DNA from: Thermodesulfovibrionales bacterium
GTDB lineage: Bacteria; Nitrospirota; Thermodesulfovibrionia; Thermodesulfovibrionales; Dissulfurispiraceae
DNA: 64,000 nt
Assembly: GCA_030017995.1 (NCBI GenBank)
Contig: JASEGS010000006.1
Location: forward strand, 1-64,000
Reading direction: 5' to 3'
The notes beneath the pieces were generated by a model. The model saw only the letters and a list, made by a program, of their open reading frames with translations. It did no database searches and was not told the DNA's origin. The position numbers were made by a program, and so were the translations under genes. Shown here in pieces: positions 22,954-31,392 of this stretch (position 1 is its first letter; each line of letters begins with the position of its first letter).

Positions 22954-24699
22954 TTAATCCTCAAACGTTACTCTCGCAACTTCTTCAATGGTTGTCATCC
23001 CTTCAATTATCTTTTTTATTCCGCTCTGTCTAAGAGTGGACATTCCCAGTCTTATGGCCTCCTTCTTTATTTCCGATGCTGTAGCTCCCTGAAGTATTAG
23101 TTCTTTCAGTCCTTCATTTAGTGGAATAACCTCATAAAGCGCTATCCTTCCTTTATATCCGGTTTCATTGCACTCCGGACAACCCGCTCCAGCATAACAT
23201 TCTGTGCCCTTAATCCTGTCAGGAGGAAAACCTATCTTTAGCAATGCTGCTTCTGAGACCTCTTGTCCAATCTTGCAGTTATCGCATATCTTTCTGATAA
23301 GCCTCTGTGCAACTATTAAAATAACGGATGACGACACAAGAAACGGCTCTATTCCCATATTTATAAGCCTTGTTATTGTGCTTGGGGCATCATTGGTATG
23401 TATAGTGCTTAATACCAGATGTCCTGTGAGAGCAGCTTTAACAGCGATCTCTGCTGTCTCAAAGTCCCTTATCTCGCCAACCATGATGATGTCAGGGTCC
23501 TGTCTCAAAAATGACCTTAGAGCAGACGCAAAGGTTAAACCAATCTCTTCCTTTATTTGGATTTGATTTATCCCGAAGAAATCGTATTCGATAGGGTCCT
23601 CTGCGGTCATTATATTGATTCCTGGATTGTTCAGCCTTGAAAGGGCAGAATAAAGAGTTGTGGTCTTGCCGCTGCCTGTCGGACCTGTCACGAGTATCAT
23701 GCCATATGGTTTTTTGATGGCTTCAAGAAAGTCCTGCAGTTGCTTTTTGTCAAAGCCCAGCATTAAGAGGTCTAATTGCAGACTTGATTTGTCGAGAAGT
23801 CTTAATACTACTTTTTCTCCAAAAAGGGTGGGCATGGAAGAAACCCTGAAGTCCACTTCCCTGTTGTCGCCAAATTTGAGTTTCATTCTGCCGTCCTGAG
23901 GCAACCTTCGTTCTGATATATCAAGGTTGGACATTATCTTCACACGCGATGTCAGGGCGTTCTTTATCCTGAGCGGCAGTTTTAAAACAGGCTGCAAGAC
24001 CCCGTCAACCCTATATCTTATCATTAGTATGTCCTCAAAAGGCTCTATGTGTATATCACTGGCGCGGGACTTTATGGCATTAATCAAAATACCGTTTACC
24101 AGCTTAACTACCGGGGCATCCACTTCCTTGATCGCCTTCTCTTCTTCCTTTTCTTCAACGACTGTTATATCTTCCAAAACACTGCCTATGACTTTGCCGA
24201 GGTCCTCAAGAGCAAGAATATCTTTTTGTTCTGCCTTGCCGGAAACCTTCTTTACTTCCCTTTCCCTCTTTGGATAATTGGTCTCTATAGCTTCCTTAAT
24301 GGATGACTCGGAAGCCACATAGACCGATACCTTCATGCCTGTTAGAAAACGCACATCGTCTATCGCAAAGCTGTTGGATGGATCCGTGATCGCGACCCGC
24401 AAAGATGCTCCTTCCTTTGAAATCGGAATAAGTTGATGTTTTTTTGCCAATTCATACGGAATCAGCCTCAAAAGGGATGTGTCGATTTTATGGTCTGCAA
24501 TGTTTATGGCAGGTGTGTTATATTGACGGCTCAAAAAAGTTATCAGGCTATCCTCATTTATATACCTTAGCTTGAGAAGCGCTGAACCAAGCCTTGTGCC
24601 ATCCTCTTTTTGAATGCGGATGGCTTCATTAAGCTGATTTTCAGTTATGAGTCTCGCCTTTAATAAAAGCTGTCCTAATAAAGAAGTCTCGATTCTCAT
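22954..24699 (-). CDS. pilB: Type IV pilus / type II secretion assembly ATPase
   Basis: The 581-aa protein begins with an MshEN (GSPII_E N-terminal) domain. The ATPase core follows: SDIHIEPFEDILMIRYRVDG, Walker A VTGPTGSGKTTTL, the Asp box AEDPIEYDFFGINQIQI, Walker B DPDIIMVGEIRDFETA, the His box LSTIHTNDA and a tetracysteine zinc site (CDNC and CPEC). It powers assembly of type IV pili or a type II secretion pseudopilus in the inner membrane. Neighbouring pilus genes are absent here, so PilB and GspE cannot be told apart with certainty. The gene converges on fdhD with 6 bases between stops. Confidence 0.9.
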   Translation of the reverse strand: MRIETSLLGQLLLKARLITENQLNEAIRIQKEDGTRLGSALLKLRYINEDSLITFLSRQYNTPAINIADHKIDTSLLRLIPYELAKKHQLIPISKEGASLRVAITDPSNSFAIDDVRFLTGMKVSVYVASESSIKEAIETNYPKREREVKKVSGKAEQKDILALEDLGKVIGSVLEDITVVEEKEEEKAIKEVDAPVVKLVNGILINAIKSRASDIHIEPFEDILMIRYRVDGVLQPVLKLPLRIKNALTSRVKIMSNLDISERRLPQDGRMKLKFGDNREVDFRVSSMPTLFGEKVVLRLLDKSSLQLDLLMLGFDKKQLQDFLEAIKKPYGMILVTGPTGSGKTTTLYSALSRLNNPGINIMTAEDPIEYDFFGINQIQIKEEIGLTFASALRSFLRQDPDIIMVGEIRDFETAEIAVKAALTGHLVLSTIHTNDAPSTITRLINMGIEPFLVSSSVILIVAQRLIRKICDNCKIGQEVSEAALLKIGFPPDRIKGTECYAGAGCPECNETGYKGRIALYEVIPLNEGLKELILQGATASEIKKEAIRLGMSTLRQSGIKKIIEGMTTIEEVARVTFED

Positions 24700-24788
24700 T
24701 TTTTAAAGATACTTTAAACACATGCTAAAGTCAATCATATATGGATTTTCTTTACCAGTTATCTGGACTATAGGCGAAATGCATGAAA

Positions 24789-24823
24789 CGGAAAACGGAA
24801 AGCGGAAAACGGAAAGCAAAAAG
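24789..24823. repeat. Heptad repeat (CGGAAAA/CGGAAAG)5 beside an IS remnant
   Basis: Units CGGAAAA, CGGAAAG, CGGAAAA, CGGAAAG, CAAAAAG lie in a gap between pilB and the left end of the decayed IS (24836). Confidence 0.8.
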
Positions 24824-24855
24824 CGGGGCATTCCCAGTTGACTCATAGTAAAATG

Positions 24856-25228
24856 TTACCGGAGGTTTGATGACTCAACGTATTTTTTATAACAGGAAGC
24901 GAATATATTTTTCAGCTTCTCTTCCATGCCCTTTCTCAGATGAAACGGATTCAGCCTTTCAAACTGTTCTGTAAGAGATTGCTTTACAGAAACAGGGATA
25001 TCTGGTGAATTCATAATTCTTTGATAAGGTGTCTTGGGAATATCATATTTTGGTATGCTTTGGTTTTATAAATCGTCTGAACTTGCGAAGGAGTCTTATG
25101 GCATATTTACGGTGATACCCGCAAGTGGCACAAAACTCGTCAAGAATAACAGCTTTTCCCTTGCGGCTGGCTCTCTTGTACCGTAAATAGATAGCTTCAA
25201 GATACTCCCTTTTGGACTGTGAACTCAT
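24856..25228 (-). pseudogene. Internally deleted integrase-type transposase
   Basis: The start at 25228 reads SKREYLEAIYLRYKRASRKG, then ILDEFCATCGYHRKYAIRLL. This is the N-terminal helix-turn-helix region of a transposase family with an rve catalytic core. After about 55 codons the frame breaks. In another frame it resumes as TPYQRIMNSPDIPVSVKQSL and FERLNPFHLRKGMEEKL to a stop at 24856, which is that family's C-terminal end. The whole DDE catalytic core is missing, so the gene is dead. An AAAGGAG ribosome-binding site survives upstream of the ATG. Confidence 0.75.
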
Positions 25229-25276
25229 AATGCGCTCCTTTTATGCGCATGTTTTTCGGGTAACATGCATTATGAG
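25224..25276 (-). promoter_or_regulatory. Hairpin over the transposase start region
   Basis: CTCATAATGC around 25224-25233, covering the transposase start codon, is the exact inverted complement of GCATTATGAG around 25267-25276. A transcript entering from outside the IS could fold to hide the ribosome-binding site, as known for several insertion sequences. The regulatory role is inferred. Confidence 0.4.
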
Positions 25277-25369
25277 TCAACGATTCCTTTTTATCCTTTA
25301 CTTCGGTAACATTTATTGTGAGGCAATTCGATTCGCCCCGCCTCTTTTTATAAAAACTCAATTGTGTAG

Positions 25370-25375
25370 TATAAT
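25370..25375 (+). promoter_or_regulatory. -10 element before the small membrane-protein gene
   Basis: TATAAT preceded by TGTAG lies 8 bases before the ATG at 25384. No Shine-Dalgarno sequence is visible, so a leaderless transcript is possible. No clear -35 was found. Confidence 0.35.
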
Positions 25376-25383
25376 CATAAACA

Positions 25384-25662
25384 ATGAAACATAAGAAGAA
25401 TCGTTTTTCTAAAAAGAATTCAAGCGCCTCAAAGTTAAAGATAAACATAGGGAGGTTTGCTCTTGTCTATCTTATCCTAATGGGCGCTTTTTTCCTCTTG
25501 ATAGGCCTTAAGCCAATACAGGATGTAATTGACCTTAACGGAATTTATACCAAAGGCGTTGTAATTGTTACATCGGCAGTGCTTGAAGCAATAGGCATCC
25601 ACTGCACATATCAGGGCTCTATTATACGGCTTCCCTCCATCTCACTTGATCCGCACTTATGA
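25384..25662 (+). CDS. Small membrane protein resembling the N-terminus of an exosortase
   Basis: The 92-aa protein has a basic N-terminus, one transmembrane segment (FALVYLILMGAFFLLIGL) and then KPIQDVIDLNGIYTKGVVIV...LEAIGIHCTYQGSIIRLPS. The arrangement recalls the first 70-80 residues of exosortase/archaeosortase proteins of the XrtH type, in which a V-x-Q-G-x-x-I segment precedes the catalytic Cys domain. That domain is missing here: the frame stops 12 residues later and overlaps the mnmE start by 4 bases (ATGA). It may be a truncated remnant or an independent small protein. The resemblance is from memory of the family and needs a profile search. Confidence 0.45.
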   Translation: MKHKKNRFSKKNSSASKLKINIGRFALVYLILMGAFFLLIGLKPIQDVIDLNGIYTKGVVIVTSAVLEAIGIHCTYQGSIIRLPSISLDPHL

Positions 25663-27053
25663 ATTTTCTTGACGACACAATAGCAGCTATTTCAACGCCA
25701 ATAGGCGAAGGCGGAATTGGAATTGTGCGCCTTAGCGGAAAAAATGCGATCTCTATTGCAGACAAAATTTTTTCCTCCCAAAAATCCAAAAAACTGAAAG
25801 ACGCTAAATCACACACTATTGTTTATGGTTTTATAAATAACCCCGAAACCGGAGAAAGAATTGACGAGGTCTTGGTCTCTGTCATGAAGGCGCCGCATAC
25901 ATACACAAAAGAGGATGTTGTTGAGATCAACTGCCACGGAGGCGCGCTTCCGCTCAGGATAACCTTGCAATTCCTATTAAAATTCGGAGCACGGGTTGCA
26001 GAGGCCGGAGAATTTACGAAAAGAGCGTTCTTAAACGGCAGAATAGACTTGTCTCAGGCGGAAGCTGTCATTGACATCATAAGGGCAAAGACAGAGCAGG
26101 CAGAGAGGCTTGCGCTCAATCAGCTTGAAGGAAGGCTTTCAAATAGGATAATTGATATCAGAGACAGGCTTACAGACATATGCGCGCATATCGAGGCGTA
26201 TATTGACTTTCCGGAAGATGATATTGAGACTCTTACAAAAGCTGCGATGATCAAGGCAATGCAGGACATAGGCGAAGAGCTTGGGAATCTTTCCAAAGGC
26301 TATAATGAAGGAAGGTTTTTCAGAGAGGGCGTCTCTACAGCAATCGTCGGAAAGCCGAATGTAGGCAAGTCGTCTCTCTTGAATGCATTATTGCAGAAAG
26401 ACAGGGCAATAGTTACGGAAATCCCCGGAACAACAAGGGATGTAATCGAGGGCTATCTTAACATCTCCGGCCTTCCTCTGAAAGTAATGGATACGGCTGG
26501 CATAAGAGAAACACATGACCTTGCGGAGATGGAGGGAGTAAAAAGGAGCTTAAAAGCTATTGAGGGCGCAGATATTGTGATAGCGGTTTTAGATGCGAGC
26601 AGGCCTCTGGATGATGCGGACATGGAATTAATTGAAAAGGTCAGGGATAAGAAAACTGTTTTTGCAATCAACAAGTCCGATATTCAAACTAATGATTTCG
26701 TTTTTCATTCATTTGACAACAAGCCTGTTATCAATGTCTCCGCTTTGAAGGGCGAAGGCATTGATGAACTAAAGAACACTATTTATTCTCTCTGCATATC
26801 TTCAACCAAAACCTCGAATAGAACCGTTGATATTCAAAATGTACTCGTAACGAATATCAGGCATAAGCAGTTAATAGACATGGCATTGGATGCGATTCAA
26901 GCCGCGGAAAACAGTTTAAAAAGAAACGAGCCTCTTGAGGTGGTTGCTCTTAATCTCAGGGAATCGCTTGACAGCCTCGGTGAGATTGTCGGAGCAGTTA
27001 CCACAGAAGACATCCTGAACAGGATATTCAGCGTATTCTGTATAGGTAAATAA
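25659..27053 (+). CDS. mnmE: tRNA uridine-5-carboxymethylaminomethyl modification GTPase
   Basis: MnmE, with MnmG, modifies U34 of certain tRNAs. The N-terminal tetrahydrofolate-binding domain has [22 protein letters not shown], and [14 protein letters not shown] and [12 protein letters not shown] follow. The G domain has [29 protein letters not shown] and NKSD, and the C-terminus ends in the invariant FCIGK. The length of 464 aa is normal. It is translationally coupled to the small upstream membrane protein. Confidence 0.97.
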   Translation: MNFLDDTIAAISTPIGEGGIGIVRLSGKNAISIADKIFSSQKSKKLKDAKSHTIVYGFINNPETGERIDEVLVSVMKAPHTYTKEDVVEINCHGGALPLRITLQFLLKFGARVAEAGEFTKRAFLNGRIDLSQAEAVIDIIRAKTEQAERLALNQLEGRLSNRIIDIRDRLTDICAHIEAYIDFPEDDIETLTKAAMIKAMQDIGEELGNLSKGYNEGRFFREGVSTAIVGKPNVGKSSLLNALLQKDRAIVTEIPGTTRDVIEGYLNISGLPLKVMDTAGIRETHDLAEMEGVKRSLKAIEGADIVIAVLDASRPLDDADMELIEKVRDKKTVFAINKSDIQTNDFVFHSFDNKPVINVSALKGEGIDELKNTIYSLCISSTKTSNRTVDIQNVLVTNIRHKQLIDMALDAIQAAENSLKRNEPLEVVALNLRESLDSLGEIVGAVTTEDILNRIFSVFCIGK

Positions 27054-27056
27054 GCT

Positions 27057-27932
27057 TTATTTATCTTTCTTCTGAGGCGCGGGCTGAGGTGTAGGCGCTA
27101 TTGTTATTTTTGAGAGAGCATCCTTGTTTATATCTATCTTATAGCTCTTTTTCAGGTTCTCTATTAAATTGTCAAATGCCTTCTGCTGTCTTTCAGCGGC
27201 TAATTTTTGACTTATAAGTCCTTTTATTTTATCGAATTCAGGCACACTGCCTTTTGAGTCTGTTACCTTAAGTATGTGAAAACCGTCTTTTAGTTTTATC
27301 GGAATGCTAATTTCGCCTTTCTTGAGCCTGAATGCAACATTCTCAAGTTCAGGGGTCAATTCCCCTCTTTTAAAGGAGCCTATGTCCCCTCCTAATTTCG
27401 CAGATGCTTTGTCCTGTGACATCTCAGCAGCTACCTTTGCAAAGTCTTCACCTTTCTGCAGTCTCTCCGCTGCCTTTTTTGCATCTCCTTCTGTTTTTAT
27501 CAATATATGGCTTAATCTGACCTGATTGTTCAGCATGAATTCATCTTTGTGTTTATCGTAATATTCCTTTATATCCTTATCAGAGACCTTTGCTGATGCC
27601 TCTATCTCTTTTTCAAGAAGCTGGTTGATGATTGTAAATTTCTTGAACTCATCTATTTTTTTCTGCAAATCCTTGTTTTTGTCTAATCCCCTTTTTTTAG
27701 CCTCGAGGTATAACAACTCCTTCTTTACAACCTCATCTACAAACCTTGCCGTCCCTTCAGTCCCTTTGAAAAATTCCTTTGCCGCATCAGGAAGGGAAGC
27801 AATTGCTGCCTGCACATCTTCCTGAGTTATCTTTGTTCCGTCTATTTTTGCAACATAATCACCTTTCTGTCCGTCTTTGGCACATGACGCAATAAAGGCA
27901 GCCGCTATCACTATCCATAAAAAGGTTCTCAT
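27057..27932 (-). CDS. Parvulin-type peptidyl-prolyl isomerase lipoprotein
   Basis: The N-terminus is a lipoprotein signal (LWIVIAAAFIASC). A SurA_N-like helical region follows (about 30-150), then a parvulin domain with VRLSHILIK, GEDFAKVAAEMSQDKASAKLGGDIGSFKRGELTPE and DGFHILKVTDS. A C-terminal helix and a Pro/Lys-rich tail end the protein. Periplasmic chaperones of this PrsA/SurA kind fold outer-membrane or secreted proteins. The start at 27932 is preferred to 27968 because AAGGAG lies 8 bases before this ATG. It converges on mnmE. Confidence 0.88.
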   Translation of the reverse strand: MRTFLWIVIAAAFIASCAKDGQKGDYVAKIDGTKITQEDVQAAIASLPDAAKEFFKGTEGTARFVDEVVKKELLYLEAKKRGLDKNKDLQKKIDEFKKFTIINQLLEKEIEASAKVSDKDIKEYYDKHKDEFMLNNQVRLSHILIKTEGDAKKAAERLQKGEDFAKVAAEMSQDKASAKLGGDIGSFKRGELTPELENVAFRLKKGEISIPIKLKDGFHILKVTDSKGSVPEFDKIKGLISQKLAAERQQKAFDNLIENLKKSYKIDINKDALSKITIAPTPQPAPQKKDK

Positions 27933-28213
27933 CGTATATCTCCTTTTGTATCTTGCATTAAAAATCATAAAAATTCATAATCATAGATAGCAGGCATGCC
28001 TCAAAGCTTTAATAATGCGATAAGATTATTAGATGCCTGTTTTTCTGCTTAATATAAAGATAATGCTAAAATTGCCTCTAATGCTGGAGGATTCGGCGCT
28101 AAGGTATCGCTATTAAAGGCTTTTCAGCACGCCTGCTACCTATTAAGAATGTCTAACTATTGATCAATGTAACATATTTGAAAAACAAAAGTAAAAGCGG
28201 ATATGCTAAGAAT

Positions 28214-29272
28214 ATGAGCAAGGTAATCGTGGGCATGAGTGGAGGGGTTGACTCATCCGTAACCGCATATCTACTGAAACAGCAGGGATATGAGGTAGAA
28301 GGCGTAAGCTTTATTCTCTACGAGGCGCGGCTGAAAAATACCTTTACAGGCTGCTGCTCCATCGAGGCAATAAAGGATGCAGGGAGTACTGCAGCGCACA
28401 TGGGCGTGAGACACACATCTGTGGATTTACGGGAAGAATTCATGGAAAGGGTAATAGAGCCCTTTATCACAGCCTATTCAAAGGGCATTACTCCTAATCC
28501 GTGCATCATGTGCAACAAATACATAAAGTTTCCATATCTTTTGGAAATAGCATCTGAAAAAGACGCTGATTTCATTGCAACAGGGCATTATGCAAGGATA
28601 GAGGATCAGAAGCTCCTCAAAGGGATAGATGCGAAAAAAGACCAGTCTTATGTGCTATATATCTTAAGAACAGAAGAGATTAAACGGCTTAAGCTGCCCC
28701 TCGGTGATAAAAAAAAGGATGAAGTCAGGAAGATTGCAAAAACTATGAATCTGCCTGCTGCTAATAGGCCTGAGAGTCAGGAGATATGCTTTATAGAAGA
28801 CAGAAATTATTTCAAGTTCCTCGAAAACCTTACCGAAGCCGGTGAAGGCTTAATCATTGATGTTGAAACAGGCAAGCTTATAGGAAGACACAAGGGAATC
28901 CATTTATATACTATCGGACAGAGGAAGAGGCTCGGCTTATCAACAGGCAAGCCGCTATTCGTGACGAGAATAGACCCTTCAAAAAATGCAATATATGTGG
29001 GGCCCCGGGAAGCGGCAATGATGAAGGAGTTTGTAGTGAAAGATGTTAATTGGTTGATGACGGATTACGAATTACAGGTTACGAATTATAAATTCACGGC
29101 TACGGTGAAAGTAAGGTCAACTATGAAAGATGAGCCTGCTACTGTTATTGTTCTTGATAACGACAGGGTAGAGATTGTTTATAACGAGCCCCAGTGGGCG
29201 CCTGCACCCGGGCAAAGCGCTGTTTTCTATAACGGAGAGGTGGTGATAGGCGGAGGGATTATTGCGGGTTGA
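28214..29272 (+). CDS. mnmA: tRNA-specific 2-thiouridylase
   Basis: MnmA thiolates U34 of Lys, Glu and Gln tRNAs. The PP-loop motif VGMSGGVDSSVTAYLL lies at the N-terminus. The two catalytic cysteines are in TPNPCIMCNKYIKF and RPESQEICFIEDRNY, with the interaction motif GIDAKKDQSYVLY between them. The start is placed at 28214 (MSKVIVGMSGG), just before the PP-loop; the frame is open from 28160. A heptad repeat (29063-29097) encodes DYELQVTNYKFTAT in the C-terminal barrel. It also has TGCCSIEA, typical of this enzyme. The 3' end overlaps a convergent gene by 14 bases. Confidence 0.95.
   Translation: MSKVIVGMSGGVDSSVTAYLLKQQGYEVEGVSFILYEARLKNTFTGCCSIEAIKDAGSTAAHMGVRHTSVDLREEFMERVIEPFITAYSKGITPNPCIMCNKYIKFPYLLEIASEKDADFIATGHYARIEDQKLLKGIDAKKDQSYVLYILRTEEIKRLKLPLGDKKKDEVRKIAKTMNLPAANRPESQEICFIEDRNYFKFLENLTEAGEGLIIDVETGKLIGRHKGIHLYTIGQRKRLGLSTGKPLFVTRIDPSKNAIYVGPREAAMMKEFVVKDVNWLMTDYELQVTNYKFTATVKVRSTMKDEPATVIVLDNDRVEIVYNEPQWAPAPGQSAVFYNGEVVIGGGIIAG
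29063..29097. repeat. Degenerate heptad repeat (GATTACG-like)5 inside mnmA
   Basis: Units GATTACG, AATTACA, GGTTACG, AATTATA, AATTCAC are in frame and encode DYELQVTNYKFT in the C-terminal domain of MnmA. Confidence 0.75.
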
Positions 29273-29735
29273 AGTCATGGGGAGGGAATAGGTCTTCGCG
29301 TCCCTGCTTTTTCTTTTTTATCTGGTCTTTGATGAAATCCCTCTGTTCAGGCGTTAGATCTTGCCATCTTTTCATTGCGTCTTTCAAATATCGTCTTTTC
29401 TCTGGAGGGAGACTTTTCCATCTGGAATAATTGTCCCGTAATCTTTTTTTCTCTTCAGGAGGAAGCTGTTTGAACCTTTCAAATTTCTCCAGCATTGATT
29501 TTCTGTCTTCAGGCGGCAGATTTTTAAATCGTCTGTAATTATTCTTCAGCAAATCCCTTTCTTCAGGCGATAGTTTTTCCCATTCTCTGAACCTTTCCTT
29601 AATTGCTTCTTTTTCAGAAGGGGGCATCTGTTGCCATCTTTTAAGGTTTTCTTCATAGTTCTCGGCCTTTACAACTGACGCAAAAGAACCAGTCAAAAAG
29701 ATGAAACTAAATAAGCTGGTTAAAAATATTTTCAT
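29259..29735 (-). CDS. Exported DUF3106-like repeat protein
   Basis: After a signal peptide (KIFLTSLFSFIFLTGSFASVVKA) the mature protein is built of five to six helical repeats of about 22 residues. Each has the pattern RW-x-x-LPPEER-x-x-LK-x-x-Y-x-R(W/F) (for example FKNLPPEDRKSMLEKFERF). This is the DUF3106 type, often encoded beside ECF sigma factor/anti-sigma pairs. It is the third gene of the sigma operon and probably periplasmic. The start at 29735 (MKIFLT) is chosen because the upstream part of the open frame is the 18-bp repeat at the end of the anti-sigma gene read in another frame. Confidence 0.75.
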   Translation of the reverse strand: MKIFLTSLFSFIFLTGSFASVVKAENYEENLKRWQQMPPSEKEAIKERFREWEKLSPEERDLLKNNYRRFKNLPPEDRKSMLEKFERFKQLPPEEKKRLRDNYSRWKSLPPEKRRYLKDAMKRWQDLTPEQRDFIKDQIKKKKQGREDLFPPHDFNPQ

Positions 29736-29736
29736 A

Positions 29737-30183
29737 TCAAGTTTTAATGTTTTCAATCTCTTCAAGGTCTTGTAATATTTCAAGGTTCTCCAGTAATTCA
29801 AGGTCTTTAATCATCTCATGATTTTTAGTAACAAAGGCATCTTCCTGCTTTTTCTCATATACCTTGAATCCGCCAATGCCTGTTATTATTACCAGTATTA
29901 TGGCGAATACATATACAATGGCTGGTTTAAGAACCACAAAATATTTTTTAGAACCTTTCGCTTCAATCTTTTCATACACCTTTTCAAGATAGTTATTCCA
30001 ATATGCATCAGCCGGTTCATGTTCTTTTATCTTTAGCTTATCAAGTGAAGTCCTGATCTTTTCCCATGAATAGAGGCATCTGCTGCATGTTTCAAGATGC
30101 CTTTTAATCTCTTCGGTTGCGGATGGGTCAAGCTCTTCATAGTAGTAAAGCAGCAAGTCCTTTTCTGCATCCCTGCATCTCAT
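29737..30183 (-). CDS. Zinc-finger anti-sigma factor (membrane-anchored)
   Basis: The N-terminal anti-sigma zinc-binding domain has the HLETCSRCLYSW motif (H-x3-C-x2-C) around residue 28. One transmembrane helix (IVYVFAIILVIITGIGGF, about 90-107) leads to a short extracytoplasmic tail. The tail is an acidic leucine repeat, DLELLENLEILQDLEEIENI, encoded by three 18-bp tandem units. It would hold the upstream-encoded ECF sigma factor at the membrane until a signal arrives. It overlaps the sigma gene by 4 bases. Confidence 0.85.
   Translation of the reverse strand: MRCRDAEKDLLLYYYEELDPSATEEIKRHLETCSRCLYSWEKIRTSLDKLKIKEHEPADAYWNNYLEKVYEKIEAKGSKKYFVVLKPAIVYVFAIILVIITGIGGFKVYEKKQEDAFVTKNHEMIKDLELLENLEILQDLEEIENIKT
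29759..29812. repeat. Three 18-bp tandem repeats at the end of the anti-sigma gene
   Basis: Units of 18 bases centred on TTCAAGG begin at 29759, 29777 and 29795. They encode a 6-residue acidic leucine repeat at the C-terminus of the anti-sigma factor. Confidence 0.7.
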
Positions 30184-30758
30184 CGCAAAACCCCCTTTAA
30201 TTTTTTCTGGAGATCTCTGACAGCCCTGAATAAATGCACCTTAACCGTTCCCTCCGCGCAACCCATGATTTCTGATATCTCGCTTATCTTTAAACCCCTT
30301 AAGTGTTTCATCACGAATGCCTCTCTTTGTTTTATAGGCAATCTCTTGACAGCATTAGCTATGGCGCTTCCCTTCTGTTTGTCAGAGAACTCTTTTTCAG
30401 GGTTTGTTCCTCCTTTGATTTCGATAGCCTCTTCTTCACCTTCTTTGTTGATAAAATGCAGAGGGATTAGGGAGGCGAGGCGTGTCTTTCTGTTATGCGC
30501 CCTGCAGAGATTCAGGACGATCTTATAAAACCATGTTTTGAAACTGCTCTCTCCCCTGAATTTAGCTATTTCCGTGTAAACTATGGCAAATGCCTCCTGC
30601 GATATGTCCTCTGCGTCTTGCATATTGCCTGTCATGCTGTGCGCCAGTGAAAGACCCAGCCTTTTATATCTGTTGACAAGCTCACCAAAAGCTGTTTCAT
30701 CTCTTTCTTTAATCTTTTTGATCAGTTCTTCGTCACTGAGTGCTGTATTTGCATTCAT
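30180..30758 (-). CDS. ECF RNA polymerase sigma factor (RpoE-like)
   Basis: This 192-aa sigma-70 family protein has region 2 (AFGELVNRYKRLGLSLAHSM, DAEDISQEAFAIVY, FRGESSFKTWFYKIVLNLC) and region 4 (RLPIKQREAFVMKHLRGLKI and MGCAEGTVKVHLFRAVRDLQ), with no regions 1 or 3. It heads an operon with its anti-sigma factor and a DUF3106 protein. An inverted repeat lies 43-86 bases upstream of its start, between it and the divergent exported protein at 31003. Confidence 0.92.
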   Translation of the reverse strand: MNANTALSDEELIKKIKERDETAFGELVNRYKRLGLSLAHSMTGNMQDAEDISQEAFAIVYTEIAKFRGESSFKTWFYKIVLNLCRAHNRKTRLASLIPLHFINKEGEEEAIEIKGGTNPEKEFSDKQKGSAIANAVKRLPIKQREAFVMKHLRGLKISEISEIMGCAEGTVKVHLFRAVRDLQKKLKGVLR

Positions 30759-30800
30759 TTCAAATTTGCTTCTTACCCATTTAGAGCATAGTGATGTGCA

Positions 30801-30844
30801 AAAAGTTTACATATATTATCACAAAAGGTAATTTGTAAACCTTT
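30801..30844. promoter_or_regulatory. Inverted repeat between the sigma operon and the divergent gene
   Basis: AAAAGTTTACA (30801-30811) is repeated inverted as TGTAAACCTTT (30834-30844) with 22 bases between. Its place in the control region suggests a binding site for a dimeric regulator. This is inference from symmetry and position. Confidence 0.45.
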
Positions 30845-30892
30845 TCAGAAATTCAGCATCTATAAAACCAAAGACTGAGGAAAATAAAGGTC

Positions 30893-30970
30893 ATGGAAAG
30901 GAGGGTTCAAAAATATGAGGGCATTTTAAAACGGATATCAAAATATGAAAGGCTGAGATTAACGATTTAA
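30893..30970 (+). CDS. Possible 25-aa peptide
   Basis: ATG 30893 to TAA 30970 reads MERRVQKYEGILKRISKYER plus five residues, with an internal repeat (QKYEGILKR and SKYERLRL) and an AAAGG sequence 4 bases upstream. It could be a real small basic peptide upstream of the coiled-coil protein, or chance. Weak. Confidence 0.2.
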   Translation: MERRVQKYEGILKRISKYERLRLTI

Positions 30971-31002
30971 AATGATTCAACTTTGAAAACGAGGAGGATA
31001 CA

Positions 31003-31341
31003 ATGAAAAGATATTCATTAATTGTGGCAATGGCTGTATGTTTTGTGGCTGTTTGGGCAATGCCCGGTTTATCCCTGACACCTGAGGAGAAAAGAGCGCT
31101 TATAAAAAGTGATATAAGGGAGATAAGGGAAGATAGAAGAGAACTCCGGGAGGATATTAACGAGCTTAGAGAAGACAGAAGGGAGCTAAGGGAAGATCTA
31201 AGAGAGGGTGCAAGCAGGGCTGAAATCAGGCATGATATAAAGGAGATCAGGCAGGACAAGCGGAAAATAAGGAAAGATGTGGCGGAACTGCAGCATGACA
31301 AGCGGAAGCTGAGAAGGGATCTGCACAGGCCAATAGATTAA
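31003..31341 (+). CDS. Exported highly charged coiled-coil protein
   Basis: A signal peptide (SLIVAMAVCFVAVWAMPGLS) precedes about 85 residues of almost uninterrupted Arg/Glu/Asp/Lys/Leu in 7- and 14-residue repeats (REIREDRRELREDINELRED). This is a single long helix or coiled coil. Such proteins are often envelope-stress products or periplasmic spacers. It faces the ECF sigma operon across a region with an inverted repeat and may belong to that regulon. A strong hairpin terminator follows. No family is recognised. Confidence 0.7.
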   Translation: MKRYSLIVAMAVCFVAVWAMPGLSLTPEEKRALIKSDIREIREDRRELREDINELREDRRELREDLREGASRAEIRHDIKEIRQDKRKIRKDVAELQHDKRKLRRDLHRPID

Positions 31342-31392
31342 TTCAATAAGATAGAGCAGGTTGATCTGAGCAGCGTAGAGAAAAGGGTTTAT

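Larger units (their letters stand above)
24836..25328 (-). mobile_element. Decayed insertion sequence with terminal inverted repeats
   Basis: The left end (24836-24861) reads inward AGTTGACTCATAGTAAAATG then TTACCG. The right end (25304-25328), read inward on the minus strand, is AATTGCCTCACAATAAATG then TTACCG. About three quarters of positions match, so these are terminal inverted repeats. A second inner copy of the right-end motif lies at 25258-25282. Between them is an internally deleted transposase. No target-site duplication was identified. Confidence 0.65.
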
